Positions 26,573 to 39,659 of a DNA stretch of 64,000 bases are shown piece by piece; position 1 is the stretch's first letter, and every line of letters begins with the position of its first letter. A program made the translations under genes and the position numbers. This DNA is from Brachypodius melanocephalos (Eukaryota; Chordata; Aves; Passeriformes; Pycnonotidae). The stretch spans positions 10,605,816-10,669,815 of the forward strand of contig VZSR01003807.1 in NCBI GenBank assembly GCA_013398615.1. Direction: 5' to 3'. The notes below the pieces were generated by a model. The model ran no database searches. It was not told the DNA's origin and was given only the letters and a program-made list of their open reading frames with translations.

Positions 26573-29562
26573 CCCTAGGCAGCACAGAATCTGAAAAACA
26601 TGAAAGCTAAATCTTAAGGCATCAAAATCACCTGAAAAAAATAGGTACTACCAAGTTTGTCTCTGACATTTTCATGGCAAGGAAAATACTGTGAAGAACT
26701 ACCAGCAGAGGATATCCCTTCCAGAATTTCCAAGTTGGGGTGCATAATACAGCTGATCCACCCCTTTCTTTTTTGCTTTGCACTCAGGAGAGTGGTTTTT
26801 GGCAGAATGACTGTAGCATTCCCCCCAGCTGTGTGAGCATCCTTGCATCTTTTCTCCTCCTGCTTATTTAGGGAGCAAGCTGCCCCTATGAATTTCCTGG
26901 CTGGTTTGTTCCTGACTATATAGAACAGAAAAGCTTCTTGTGCCCCTATGCTGATGAGGAAGGAATGGTTATGAATTGAGTGCTGAATTAAACAAATCCC
27001 AGTAATTGAAAATCAATATTTTTCTCAAGCTGCCATCTGCAGGTGTTTAGCTGCAGACCGCTGATGCAGTAGCTGAGTCTTACGCATGAGATGCTGAGAC
27101 ACTGCTGGGAATTAATTGGTGAATTAATTAGAATAAAAAATTAGCAAGCAGAATGAGGTTCAGGAAACAGGTCTATCTGTGTGGATATTTTCACCATAGG
27201 AGTCTCCCTTTACCCTGCTGAGCTCATGGTGTCTATCTATAATCCCGGGGTAAGAAAGTTCAGAGCAGGCAGTCCTCTGAAATAGCTGTCAGCACTTTAC
27301 TTAAACAGTGAAGACTGTCATAACCTAATCCTCTGCTTGTATAGCATGAGTCCCTTTCAGGCATACTGAATAGAGTTAACAGTCACTTACATGAAGGAAG
27401 TAGACTGTTCTATAAAGCATAAACACCTTTAAATTCAGTATTTAAATTCCCTTGCAGCTGGTTTACATTTCTTTGTAGAAGACAAAAGTAAAAATGTATT
27501 TTTCATTTTGCCAGATACTTCTGAGAATGAGAGCAGTACAACTGCAGGTGTGCAGATGCTGATTATGTCTTTTGTAGGCTAGATAAAGGAATATCCATAG
27601 TGTGATGCTTGTAAATATTTACCGCGGCTAAATTCAATATTTCTTTACCAAGTTACTCATCCAGGCTAACAGGCATATTTAGAGTTTGTGGAAAAGAGCC
27701 CTTCTATTTTTCCCATCTCCTGTCATTCACATGGTTCGTCTGTTTCACTTCCTTTTCCAGCATCTGCTTGTCACCTACGCTTACTGGTTCCTGAGCTACA
27801 TTTCTGGCTGCTGTCTGCAGGATTCAGCAAGGCTCTCTTGCAGCCTTCGGTGTCATGCTCTGCTCTGCCTCTTCCAGGATGTACTTCACACCCTAAAAGT
27901 AGGGAGAAATCAGCAGGGTGAGGTAAACCTGGCACTAAGGATCTGCTTGCAGTAGATGAGAAAGATTCACAATGCCCCAGTACCTGAAAAAACTCGAGCT
28001 TCTAATGCTTATGTGAACAGCAGCAAAGCTGTCTTTGAAGGTACTTTGAATGCTGTTTGTAACCAAAGGACTGAAAGATGCAGGTTGAGACCATAAACTG
28101 AATGAGGAGAAGGGGCTACTACAATACTGTAGCAATAAACACATAATAATGCTCCTCAGTGCAGCTGTGTCAAAGATTTTAGAAAGGCAGAAAGGAAAGA
28201 AGGAGTCGGAAAGATGAGAGTATAAAAGATTATTTGCCAAAAATGAAGAAAATTCTCAGCAATATTTACAAAGATCTCTTACCCTCATCCCTGAAAAGAT
28301 AAATGCTTCTAGCTGTCCTAGCTGCATGTGGACTACACAAAATCTTGCCTTGGAGAGCTGACTTTAGTTACCTCACAACCAAAATCAGAAGAGAGAAGAA
28401 AGAGCTACTATAGAGGAAGAGAGAAAAATAAATGAACCCAGGGGATTATTTCTAGGCAAAGAGTGTCCTCCAGCACATAAATCATCCAGTCTTCCTTGGC
28501 TGTGTTAGTAAGCACACACACACCCTTCTGGAGCCTGCCACTGCATTAAACTTCTGCAGAGGGAATACCAGACAGGTCAAGAAGACCTGTATAGGGTAGA
28601 AACTTGGAAAAGAAACATTTTACTATTTTAAAAAATTGATTCATAAAGATACCAAAATTAGATCCTCAGATTCCTGTGCTTGGCTCAGCACTGGCTGTCA
28701 GAGAGAGTCTGAGTCTGACAGGAAACTAACTGCTGAAGACCCCAGATATCTCAACGATACATGATGCATGAACATAAAAACCCCATGGAGTCCGCAGGTG
28801 TTGTCTACAGCTGAAAGCATTGCTGAGAACAATCAGAGGCTGGGACATCTAATGATGACATCTTTGAGCATGGTCCACCTTAATCAGTGAGGCAAGGCTT
28901 TGTGAATAGACACTGGGAATTCTAGGAAAGAGAGAAAAGATCTGAACTTTTGTTGAACTGATACCATAGAACTGTGCAGGAACCAGGCAGCTTCCCCTAA
29001 AAGCCATAGCCCAACACTGGTTGATTGTGCCTCTGCTACACCAGCCACTTATTTTGCCTTTATTTGATGCTACTATGTTTGAATAACTATTTTTTTTGGA
29101 CTTTGCTTCTGTGTAACGGAGTTTCTCCACAGGGACTCATTGACAAAAAATTCTCTTCCCCTTGCTGATGCTATCTTGCTGCTAGATTACCCCAAAATTT
29201 TAGCTACAGCTGTCATACCATGGTTATCTTGAAGATGACACCAACGGTTTACATGTAGCATTTATGAAAAACCAATTTCTGGTTTAGCCTTTATAAATTG
29301 TTGAATATTTTACTTAAGAAGTCAATTGTCTTCCTGACAGTGCCTTTAATATTCTCACTTTGGATTCCTTCATGACACAGTACATTTCAACTTGCTGGTA
29401 ACGTGTTCAGTGCAGCAGACATTACCCTGCCTGAGCTATTTTCTGGTGTGGGCTGTGCAGGCAATGCCCTCTTAAACAACCTCCTTAACAGAGTGGACCA
29501 GTAACAATAAGAAAATGCACTTTTTGGCTTCCATCTAACCTTTCTTCACAGGCTTCATGAGA

Positions 29563-29585
29563 GTTTTCTCTACAGTAGAGAAAAC
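29563..29585. repeat. Perfect palindrome (11-bp arms, 1-nt centre)
   Basis: GTTTTCTCTAC (29563-29573) and GTAGAGAAAAC (29575-29585) are exact reverse complements around one A. It may be a cruciform-prone site or a binding site for a dimeric factor. Chance is possible in a window this long. Confidence 0.85.
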
Positions 29586-30897
29586 ACAGGCATTGACATA
29601 ATTACACTTCAAACACAGAATTGAAAATAACAACTTAAGAGGTATACCTATAATGCTTTTCATATTTAAATCAACAGCCACTTTTGATTTCTGACAAGAG
29701 AAAATATTTCATTTCCAAACACACTGCAGAGATGAAATTTTTACTACTTATTATTCTGTTCTTTATCCTTTGCCAGCCTTATTAAAAAAGAAGAGATATC
29801 ATCAGCCCTTTTCTGTGACCCATCTTCTCATCAGTCATCTAAATCACACTGTGTTCTGCTTTTTTAAAAAAATCAGAATGAATGAAGAGACAGAAGCAAT
29901 CTCAGAGGAAACTGTTTCAGTGAGACTGGGAGTGGGATGTGATACTTGAAGATCCCAAAATGAAGTGAAACACATGAAAACTCCAGCAATGCCACAGCTG
30001 AGGGTTGTATGCAGAGGAAACTCAGAAAGAGCACAAAAATTTAAGACCAAATTAATTGCAGTGTTAAGTCTGCTTGTCTAAATTTCCAATATAGTAACCT
30101 GTTCTATATGACAGTGTCTGTCTGTAAAACAGACCTTCACAATGTGCTAAGTGACAAAAAAACAACCTGGCAAAACATGAGCCTGCCAGTTGTACCCTAT
30201 AAAATGATTAAATAAAAATTACATTATAGGGTTCTACATTCCTTTTCCTACTGATTTCCAGCTCAAATTTGCTCTGCTTTCCAACTGAAGAAAAAAGAGT
30301 GTTGTTATTCCACCCTCCACCTCCCAGTAGCCAGTTCTATAAGCACTCCCTAGAATTGGGAATTAAGCCAGGACTGTGTTTCGGTTTTGATTTATATATT
30401 GCATTCAACAGTGTTAGAAATGCAGGTGCTGCTGGCCAGATTAGGTCTGTAGGGACACCTGTAAAGTCCCTTATATTTTCATTATGCTCTTAGTAATACC
30501 TCTGTGAAGGTTTCACCATGTAGGGAAGGTAAAATCAGAAGACTGTGGGGTTTTCATGAATGTAGTCAGTGATTCAAGGCAGAGAGCTGTGTTCAGGTGT
30601 TGTAAAATACGAGATAAAATGAGCCAACCCTGACCATTGGATACAGGGTTTTTTGTAGAGGAAAAAGAAGTGGAAATCTATTTACCTTGAAATGGTGGCA
30701 CATCACAGCCAAAAATAAACTTGATCTCCCATTTAATCACCTGTGTTTGTAAGGCAGAAACCCAGATTTCAAGAATGATAAGAGGATGTTTCTTAGGATC
30801 GATATCTGCTGCAGACAGTCCTTTTTATACTACAAAAGACTGGTTTTTGAATTCCTAGATGCTAGCTTAAATGTTCTCTTAAAATCACCCATAGACT

Positions 30898-30965
30898 AAT
30901 AAACTTGAAAATAGGAGAGGCATATTTGCAGCAGAGTTCTAAGGTGATGGGCATTCTAATGTGCA
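30898..30965 (+). repeat. 68-bp exact direct repeat, copy 1
   Basis: This 68-bp stretch, beginning AATAAACTTGAAAATAGG and ending GGGCATTCTAATGTGCA, recurs without a single mismatch 1659 bp downstream at 32557-32624, in the same orientation. It matches no repeat family I know and does not look like part of a CR1, LTR or SINE. Its right end coincides with the start of a 26-bp-period tandem duplication, which suggests that one rearrangement made both. Zero divergence means a recent event, gene conversion or an assembly error. Confidence 0.95.
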
Positions 30966-31014
30966 AATAGACTATTTATAGCAGCTGTATAAATAGACTA
31001 TTTATAGCAGCTGT
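30965..31014 (+). repeat. Tandem duplication, 24-bp unit at 26-bp period
   Basis: AAATAGACTATTTATAGCAG followed by CTGT occurs at 30965-30988 and again at 30991-31014 with AT between them. The first copy starts on the last base of the 68-bp repeat. Confidence 0.95.
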
Positions 31015-32216
31015 TGTAATATTTTCTGTTTTTCTGGTTAGAACTGCTCAATCTTTTAACAAATTTTGAGAAATTGCACTCAGCCACACCAGATCCTTTA
31101 GTCTGTGGCCATGGTCAGACTTCTATAGGTCTGGTGTCTGGATGCTCCTTTTCTAACACCTAAAGGTCTTGGCCTATGTTTTTTCCATGTAGTATGTGAA
31201 TATCCATTATGTTACTTTTCCACTGAATATAACAAGATTTCTGCTACAAACCAAGTAAAATAAATCTTGAATGTGGACAGAAGGGAACATATTGGTCAAA
31301 GAGTAAATTCTTGAGATAACGTATTAGCTGGAAGTTTTGCTATGTTTATTGATCATATATGTAATTTGTGAAAATATTCATAAGTAAGAAATGCTTCAGT
31401 CAGTTAAGACAGTAATATCCTTTGGTTTGCCAACAGACCATAAGTCCTCAAATCAAAAAAACTTTCTGCAAACTTCTTCTTAGTTATTCAAAGCATTGTG
31501 CTTAAGATTGCTGAGCCAAGACATTGTTTTAACTACCCATGTGTCATAAACAGTTAAATTTAGAGACATCAGCGTTTTGATTTGCTCAAGATACTACCCA
31601 GCATCTCCGAATGTTTTCAGAGTAAGAGACTCTTAATTCAAAAGACTGCTGACAGAACTGACATGAGTGCATCACATCAAGCACAATATGTTGTTCCTTA
31701 TTTGGAACTGTACATATTGTTTTTCTTCCTCTGTGAATGTTTATTTGAAGGATGAATAGGTCACGCTTAGCAGGAGAGCTCATCATATGAGTGCCAGATA
31801 CAGAGGACAGATGAGTCAGTTCCACACATACTACAAATTATGCATGCAGGATAAAACTATATTCATATTTGCATTTGACCCAAACTTCAACTTTCAGAAA
31901 TAAGTTTAAAAGAAATTATTCTGAAATTCAAAAACTGTTTTGCAGAAAGGAAGCAGTTCAAGCAATACAGCTGAAGAACAAAGAAGACTCTGCTGGTAGG
32001 AAAAGAACACATTGAGAATGAAATACTGTACATCAGTGTGCATGAGCTCAAGCCTCTATTTAATACACATTTTGAAATATATTTATCTGATGCATGATTG
32101 ATTGATACTGCTGCAGTGTTCAAATCTCAGCCACTGTCCAGTCATTGCTTGTCATTGTAAAATATGGCTTGGTGTAGAAAAAAAAACACATTTCTTTTGT
32201 GGATGGCAGAACAAAA

Positions 32217-32240
32217 CTTTTTTTTTTCTTTTTTTTTTTT
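32217..32240. repeat. T-rich homopolymer tract
   Basis: Two T runs are separated by one C, then AATTAAACC follows. It is a low-complexity tract without an attached element. Confidence 0.85.
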
Positions 32241-32556
32241 AATTAAACCTGCATGTTTTGATTACAGAACTGTTGCTGACTGCTTTTTCTCAATACGTAC
32301 AAATGAACATGAGGTGGGAAAGTCACACAGCTCCTTACAGGAACTGCAGTAAAGTCTAAAAAAAGAAAGCTGCAGTGAATAAAAAGCACAATGCTGAATA
32401 TGACACATATCTGTATTCTCTCTTCACTGTCTATGAAATGGGAACTACTGGGCATATGACTCAATATTTCTTTGCTGTTTTGCTTTATACGGGCATTATA
32501 TTATTTGCAGTATGTGCATGGATTTCAGAAGCATAACAGATGACGAATAGTATTCA

Positions 32557-32624
32557 AATAAACTTGAAAATAGGAGAGGCATATTTGCAGCAGAGTTCTA
32601 AGGTGATGGGCATTCTAATGTGCA
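32557..32624 (+). repeat. 68-bp exact direct repeat, copy 2
   Basis: Identical over 68 bp to 30898-30965 and in the same orientation. Flanks differ immediately on both sides (A versus T on the left, T versus A on the right). This copy lacks the adjoining tandem duplication, so it may be the ancestral template with copy 1 a templated insertion, although the sequence alone cannot decide direction. Confidence 0.95.
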
Positions 32625-33044
32625 TGTTAACCAATTAAAATGAAGCCATACGCACTAACCATCTCAAAGAAAGGTTAGTGATCTTGCAAATAGTCTCATG
32701 AAATAAAAATGTGTATTTGACTGTTGGGGAGGCTGTTGTCTGGGGGAGTGAGAGGAGAAGAGAAAGTGTCAGTCATTTTACTACATCAGCTAGTTATATC
32801 CATTCTTATTCCATTTAAAAGTAATTGGGAATGTGGATGTGGCTCCCCTGAATGACCTACACTACCAACAGTTCTCTGTAATCCTCCTGGGCAGAGCTTT
32901 TTAACAATTTCAGAATTCCAGACAGTGCTGTGACTTCTTTAGGTCCAGAGCTGTGATGGGAGATGCCCCTAACAGACTGGCAGTGACATAACCTCATGTA
33001 AGCATACAAGGGTCCTTTCTTTCTAGCCCTCTTCTTACCAAAGT

Positions 33045-33847
33045 CAGAGAGACCTCAACAAATCAGAGCAATCACCAACCACGGGAAGTTCTACAAGGGA
33101 AGGTGCCAGACTCTTTCCAGGGCAATCCTGGATGTACAGACAGCCTGGGGAGTGAGAGGCTGGAGAGAAGCACCACAGAAAAGGACCTGGTGTTCCTGGT
33201 CCAAGGCAAGTTGAATTTGAGCCAGCAGTGCCCTGGCAGCAGGAGGGCCAACCCTGTCCTGGGGGGCACCACGGACAGCATGGCCAGGTGAGCAAGGGAG
33301 GGGATTGTTCTTGTCCTGCTCTGCACTGGGGCAGCCTCACCTCGAGTGCTGGGGCAACTTGGGGTGCCACAATATAAAAAAGACACTAAACTATTAGGAG
33401 TGTCCAAAGGAGGGCGACAAAGATGGTGAAGGGCCTCGGAGGGAAGCTGTGTGAGGACAGGCTGAGGTAATTTTTCTTATTTAGCCTGGAGGAGACTGAG
33501 GGGAGACCTCACTGCAGTTACAGCTTCCTCACAAAGGAAGAGGAGAGCAGACATTTATCTCTTCTCTGTGGTGACCAGGGACAGGACCCATGGGAATGGC
33601 CTGAAGCTGAGTCAGGGGAGGTTTAAGTTGGATATCAGGAAAAGGTTTTACCCTGAGGGGTAGTTGGGCAGTAGGACAGGCTGCCCAGGCAAATAGTTAC
33701 AACACCAGCCCTGAGAGAGTCCAAGAAGCATTTGGACAACACTCTCAGGCACATGGTTTGACTCTTGGAGATGGTGTTGTGCAGGGCCAGGAGCTGGAGT
33801 CAATGTAACTGATGGGTTCCTTCCAACTCAGCTCATTCTGTGATTCT
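33045..33847 (+). mobile_element. CR1 LINE, about 800-bp 3' fragment with decayed ORF2 end
   Basis: The segment tracks the last ~800 bp of avian CR1. Within 33103-33291 one frame encodes a recognisable remnant of the ORF2 C-terminal region, with residues like EKDLVFLVQGKLNLSQQC, where active elements have a conserved RDLGVLVDSKLTMSQQC-type string. Landmarks follow in order: AGGAGGGCGACAAAGATGG-like (about 33405), CTGTGTGAGGACAGGCTGAG (33448-33467), TTTAGCCTGGAGGAGACTGAG (about 33480), ACAGGACCCATGGGAATGGC (about 33582), ATATCAGGAAAAGGTTTTA, GACAGGCTGCCCAGGC, GGAGCTGGAGTCAATG and the terminus CTTCCAACTCAGCTCATTCT plus GTGATTCT. Frameshifts and stops make it inactive. ORF2 encodes endonuclease and reverse transcriptase, but only the non-catalytic tail is left. 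Long minus-strand frames here are shadows. Confidence 0.95.
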
Positions 33848-34006
33848 TTGGTCATCATGCCATGTAAGTGCTGCTAGCTCACCACACTTTAAATGGCCTA
33901 GGATATTGAGGAGACCAGACCTTCTGGTCAGTGGCCAGATCAATAACTAGGTGCAACTTGGAGATGCTAGCATCTTCAGGAGAGAGTATTTAGACCCAGC
34001 ATCATG

Positions 34007-34027
34007 TGGTTTGGTTTGGTTTGGTTT
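34007..34027. repeat. (TTGGT)n microsatellite
   Basis: Four head-to-tail copies of a TGGTT-type pentamer. Confidence 0.9.
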
Positions 34028-37000
34028 CCTGAGCTGCTAATAAGGCCAATTCCACCCTTTAAATGCATAAGTTAGACTTTATTTTTAATGTGTAATCTTT
34101 GTCCAGAATAAGATCAAAAGAACAGCTGCCAATTTAAATTGTGGTACTTAGGGAAAAAGTAATCCCTGACACAATTTATAAACCAGAGATACTCCTAGTG
34201 GGAACTTTGGAAGAGGAAGCATTGCTGAGAAGAGACAAGTGGGAAAAGAAATAAGTTCCAGAATTATTGCTTTCGAATTGATGGTGTTGTAAGAGTAAGA
34301 TATGCTTGCTGAATCCCATCTTCAACTCCTTTGTTTCCAAACAAATAAAAAATTGAAGATTATGGCTTTCCAAAAGATTACATATGGCTTCTCGAGGAGG
34401 TTGTGCAATGCTGTGTCTGCAGTAATGTCAGCAAGTGTCAGAGTGTTGTGCCATCTCTGTAGGTACAGTTTGGTAGTAAATGGTGACCACCTCTGGCTGA
34501 CAGACAGTGTCTCCAGGGGATGGTCATTGCCAGCTAGTTTGTCTTGGTGATCATATCACTTAAAAGAAAAACCAAACAAACCAGTGGGAAGATTTGTCTT
34601 CTGCCTTTCCTTTCTTTCATACTTTTTCTAATTTTAAGCACATATGGGCATGACAGATTTTTAATGAAAATCTCAGTGCCTGAATACCTGTTTCTGACAC
34701 TTTCGTACAACGTCCCATGGAGAAGAAATAGACCTTAACATATGTCAAAAGCTGTGTAATCCAAAGAGTGTGAAGGCACTGCAAGTGATACAGCTCTCTT
34801 TTCCAGAGCTGTAAACAAGATGGGTAAAATTTAAAGTAAAATACCTTTACTTCTTGCTTTTTTTTCTGCCTCACTTACCTGTAAGATTGCATAACTGGAC
34901 TGGTCACTGTGAAGCAGATTTCTTTTCAAACAATCTGCCTCCAAACAGGTTTGGGATTTTGTTCATCAGTTTTTTGTGTGTTTATTTACTTGTTTGTTCA
35001 TTAAAAAAAGAAATGAGACAAATTTCTCTTAGGCCCTATGATGAGTAAGTTCATAAGTAAGTCTGATAGTCTTTTTCAATTCCTTTGCGTGTACAAATCT
35101 TACACAATTTTCAACCCCCTTTGGTGTCTGGCTGTAAACAATAACTGTGTTTGCTGGTGTATATAGTACAGTGTGCTTCTGCTGTCCTTGAAACCATAGG
35201 AAAATAGTCCTTTTAAATCTCTGCAAGAAAAAATGAAACACCTGCTAAACTTGAATATGTGGTTGGATGTGCTTAGCAGCAGAGAAATTTAAAGTGAAAA
35301 GTCTACAGGTCTGGTCAGTATCCATGCTTGCAGGTCACTTCTGTTACATATCCCTTAATTAACCCCAGGTTACAGAACCATTTAGCACAGAGCTGTGGTT
35401 ACTTTCCCAGTGTCAAATGATTTTATTTGGAAGAAATTGAACATAAACCTATTTTTATAGAAAAAAGAAGGCACTAAGACAGGAAAAGAACACATCTCTC
35501 ACTGCCTTTTTTCCCCTTACACTGGGTTACAGCAATGCTATGAGGTATGGAGAGGAGTGAGTGACATTTGTATAGAGTATGTCTCTGACTGAACCAGGAA
35601 TAATTTCTGCATTTGTGAGTAAGGTGCAGCGTGCACAGCTTACAGTGGGGCTGCTTTTATGAATAAAACAATGTTTTCTGCAGTTTTAAGGGCTTTTAGT
35701 TCCATAAAGCCTTCTGTGAACTGTCCAGGGTCTCAGTGAATTTCTTTCCATCTCACCTCCCTGTGCAAATCTGGTGTAAAAACCAGCTTAATAGGGTCAC
35801 TTAAGGAAATACTATACAGTGAGTGTGGATGTAGCTTTTCATCTTCTTTGAACACATGGCTAGATACTTTCTTAGGGCTTACTAATACGTTTCCAGGGTC
35901 ATTGGAATCTTTTCTGTCTTCTAACACAGACATTGTTTCTATCAGCACTAGGAACAGCCTATATCACTTCTGCAAGGGCAATCCATTAGGAACAAGCACA
36001 AAATGATTGGGAACCTGTTCAACTACACAAAAAATCTTGGAATAAGCCTCTACCATGATTTTATGCCAAAACTCACACAGAAGTAGGAGAAAGGTTAAAC
36101 CATTAGTTAGATAATGGATCTGTGGTAAGCAAGTCATTCAAAGTGTTTAAACTGACTGCTCTTTGCTCATTAGTCTGTTTTATTTTGTTAGGCTTATGGA
36201 ATCTAGTGAGCCAAAAGTAAGCAAGCAAACAAAATATTGTTCCCTAACTAATAGTGGATTTCTGTACTTTGCTGCTGGCTGAATTGCTCACTGCATAAAA
36301 TAATATTGGCTGTGAGAACAATGAACTCCATAACACTTGCAGTGCAGTCCGAATTTTTAAAGCACTTTTTATTAAGTTTTTCAGTTTCTTAGGTGTCAGG
36401 ACATCTAGAAACACTGCTGGTTTATTGCAGGCCTCCTGAGGTGAATTAGTGTTGAAATGCAACATTGTGTGGTGATGTGCATCAGAATGTGACTACATGA
36501 TGCAAAAATGCAGTGTCATCACCTGATGAGATGCTGTGAGGCATTTACACAAATATGATTCTGCAGTGCGGACCTACAGTGCTTCCCCTCTCCCCATAAG
36601 ATAAATCCAGAAGGTATCCCTCATGTTTCACACTGAGCACATTGCCTGGAGGATGATATTGTGGCAGTGACAGAGAACAGAGTGCAGAGGAGAGCTGAGG
36701 ACCCATAACAGGTGGCTGATGTGTGTACAAATGTGTGCTGAAATTATTTGCCATGACTGCTGGATATTAAGGAATGTGTTTGAAAAACAGAAGGAAACAT
36801 TTTAAAAAATTTTGAAATTAGTATGTCTCCTTTTTCAAGGGGTGATTATTCCAAGTATGTCTAGATTGCAGTTGCTGCTGCCAGGGAATTATGTTGCTAA
36901 AGTACAAAAATACTTAGTTCTAAGTGTTGTCTACCTCAAACCTTCAGGGTATTGCTTGCCAGAAAGCAGCAGCAAAAGCTGGTTCAGATAGAGTGAGCGT

Positions 37001-39659
37001 AACAGAATATTACCACCACTCTACAAGTGTGAAATGCTTCACAATCTCAGTAATATGGGCAATTAGGAATAGAGTTATTTGGTAAGACACTTCTGTAAAT
37101 GTGCCCTGACATCAGTATTTCTAATGCTGTTGTATGGACAGACCTGGGGCACTCTTTAAAACGATTCTGAAGGAAATGCTGTGTATAAATGTTAATGTCT
37201 TCTTTAAAACATAAGAAAATAAAAATCTGGGGAATAAATATATCTATATATGTTATTAATATTAAATACTTAAAGGGAATTTCTCACTTGAATATATAAC
37301 GATATATTTGAAAACTGCAGATGTGAGTTCTCGGATACGGTTGTTTGGTTTTTTTTTCTTTTTTCTGTTATTGAAACTTTAGCCAGCTTGGAGGATATTT
37401 TATTTCTTTCACAGAAATCTGCCTACCCAGCTGAGTTTTCCCAAGGTCATCTGTTCTAATTAACATGCTGTTTTCATAGCTGTTTGATGAAACTGTGAAT
37501 CATTAAAGCCTTAAAATGTGGAATATCATCCTTAGTAACTCTTACCTTTTCACATGGTTCATGAATATCGCTTTCTCTTCTTTCTGCTGAAAAAAAATAA
37601 GTATGAACATGATGGTAGGGAAAATCTGGGTATTTTTTCCCTCTGTTGTATATACCCATATACTGTGGGTATTTTTCCTCTGTCACATTTGTTCCTGCCA
37701 AGCTGTTTTATACAAGTGATTTTTTTTTCCTCTTGAAATTAACATTCTTAACTAGCTTTATCTTCTAGCCAAGCTATGTCATGTCAAGCACTGCCCAAGT
37801 CTGCAGAGGACCTTAGAGCTTTTCCTTAGAGTATATGCAAAAGTATACTGTTGGTAGAGGATGTTACCTGTTCACGTTCAATAGACCCTATAACTTGAAG
37901 AGATAACAAGTTTGTACTTCATCATATATTTTCCTACATTAGCAATGGCCAGAAGGACTTAGGCTCCTTTGACCAGCTATTTAACTGTCTTATGTTTTGT
38001 CTTATTTTTCTGTTTATTTCTTGATTGTTTTTTTTCCTTTCCAGTGCTTTCCAGAGGAAAAGATGATTTTAAATGAGTTACAGTAAATACTGTAGAGGAT
38101 ATAAATTTCTTTTTGTTTGGGAATACTGCGTCATACGTGCTCATGTAGAGGAAAGGCATTTTCAATTTTCAGGCGTAATGTTGGTCAAGAGTGCCTGCTG
38201 ATTCATTCTGAGGAGAGTGAGTCAGACAAGCTAAATTAGGTTTCTACTCTGAATCATCCTCTATAGGAGACTATCTTACTCAGCTGACTATAGACAGAGC
38301 CTAAAGAGATTAGCTATACTAGGCTAAAATTGCACTTTGTCAATACCCATTTCCTAACTGTCCTTTTCTGAAGTCCATTCTATTCTGAACCCTGAGAACT
38401 AATGGATGAGAATAGGGTAGCTGACACTTGACATTTGCTTGTTCTTGAAGAGGGGATAAATGTGGAATTTATATAATCCCTAAAGTATTCTTCTCCACTG
38501 CTTTTGTGTAGTAATAAGTCTACTCCTTTGGTAGAAGCACAATGTCTTGAAGTAGTAAGAAGAGATCTTCAAAGTTTCAATTATATTTTTAACTTCTCAT
38601 GTTTATTTTACAAAAAAATAAACACAGCTGCATTTAAAATATGAATGCAGAATCCTTAACAAAATGGGCAAACATCTGCTCTGATTCTGATAATAATGCT
38701 TTGATATTCTCATCAATAATCTTTGGTTATTGTTGTTGATTGTGTAGTCTAGATGTGGATAAATGGTCAAAGCTAATAGTATTGGAGATGGACTACAGCT
38801 GTCCACTAGTATACAGAACAGATATTTCATGAAAATTGTCTCCATAAATCATTTAAAGTATAGTTCAGTTTTTCTTCCACTTGAACTTCATCTAGAACAG
38901 TTTACATTTATATAGCTATGTAGTTATCTCTTTAGCTATATCTTTATATATATCTCTTAAAATGGCTAGCAAAATTATCATTTTGCTACTCCAAGCCAAG
39001 TTTATTTTGTGGTAAAATATAAGATGATCTTTTAAAAATAATGCATCTTTCGTTTTCTCAGTCCAGGTTGCAGCTTTAGAGTTGTGGGCAAAATCCTTTT
39101 TAATTTTCCTTATTGTATTTTTTAAGCAGTGTTTTTTATGCTCATCTAAGGGAGCTCATTGAGTTCCCTAGTCCTATTCTCAGAGACAGAAATGGAAGAA
39201 CAAGGTAAATTTATATGACAGGGCATAAAGAAAAAACCTTCACTTGCCCAGGCTCTGTGTGCCATATTTTGAATTGTGTGCACCAGCTGTGCCACCCTTC
39301 AGCCTCCCTTCTGCCCATTGATATTGCAGTTGCATCCAGCTTTGACAACATTCGTGTATTACCAGAGTGTTGATGTGTGGCACCATTTTTATGACTTCTT
39401 TCAGTTTGCTTGATCTCATAGCTCTTATCCTCCAGAGAGTTCAATTGCAAGTAAAAATACACGCCAAATATTTTTCATGTGGTTGACATGGAACATATAT
39501 TTGCAACCTGCCTCTCCAAGAGTATACTGTGTGTAATAAAGGCAGCAAACAAATGATGCCTCCCACTGCAAACCATGAGGGATGGGTTAGGAAGGCTGGC
39601 CTGTGTCTGTTCCCTCTGAGATTAGTAGCTGGAGAAGTTTGATTTGTGCCACTGAAAAT

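Larger units (their letters stand above)
26579..33044. other. Unique DNA, no gene recognised
   Basis: Frames are about 101 codons or less with no known domain. The region contains a homeodomain-like motif cluster at 27111-27131 (ATTAATTGGTGAATTAATTA), a perfect palindrome at 29563-29585 and the two exact 68-bp copies described separately. No CpG island or recognisable exon was found. Confidence 0.65.

Noticed and set aside
33044..33407. Two minus-strand frames of 108-111 codons, Pro/Ser/Cys-rich
   Set aside because: They are antisense shadows of the CR1 LINE fragment.
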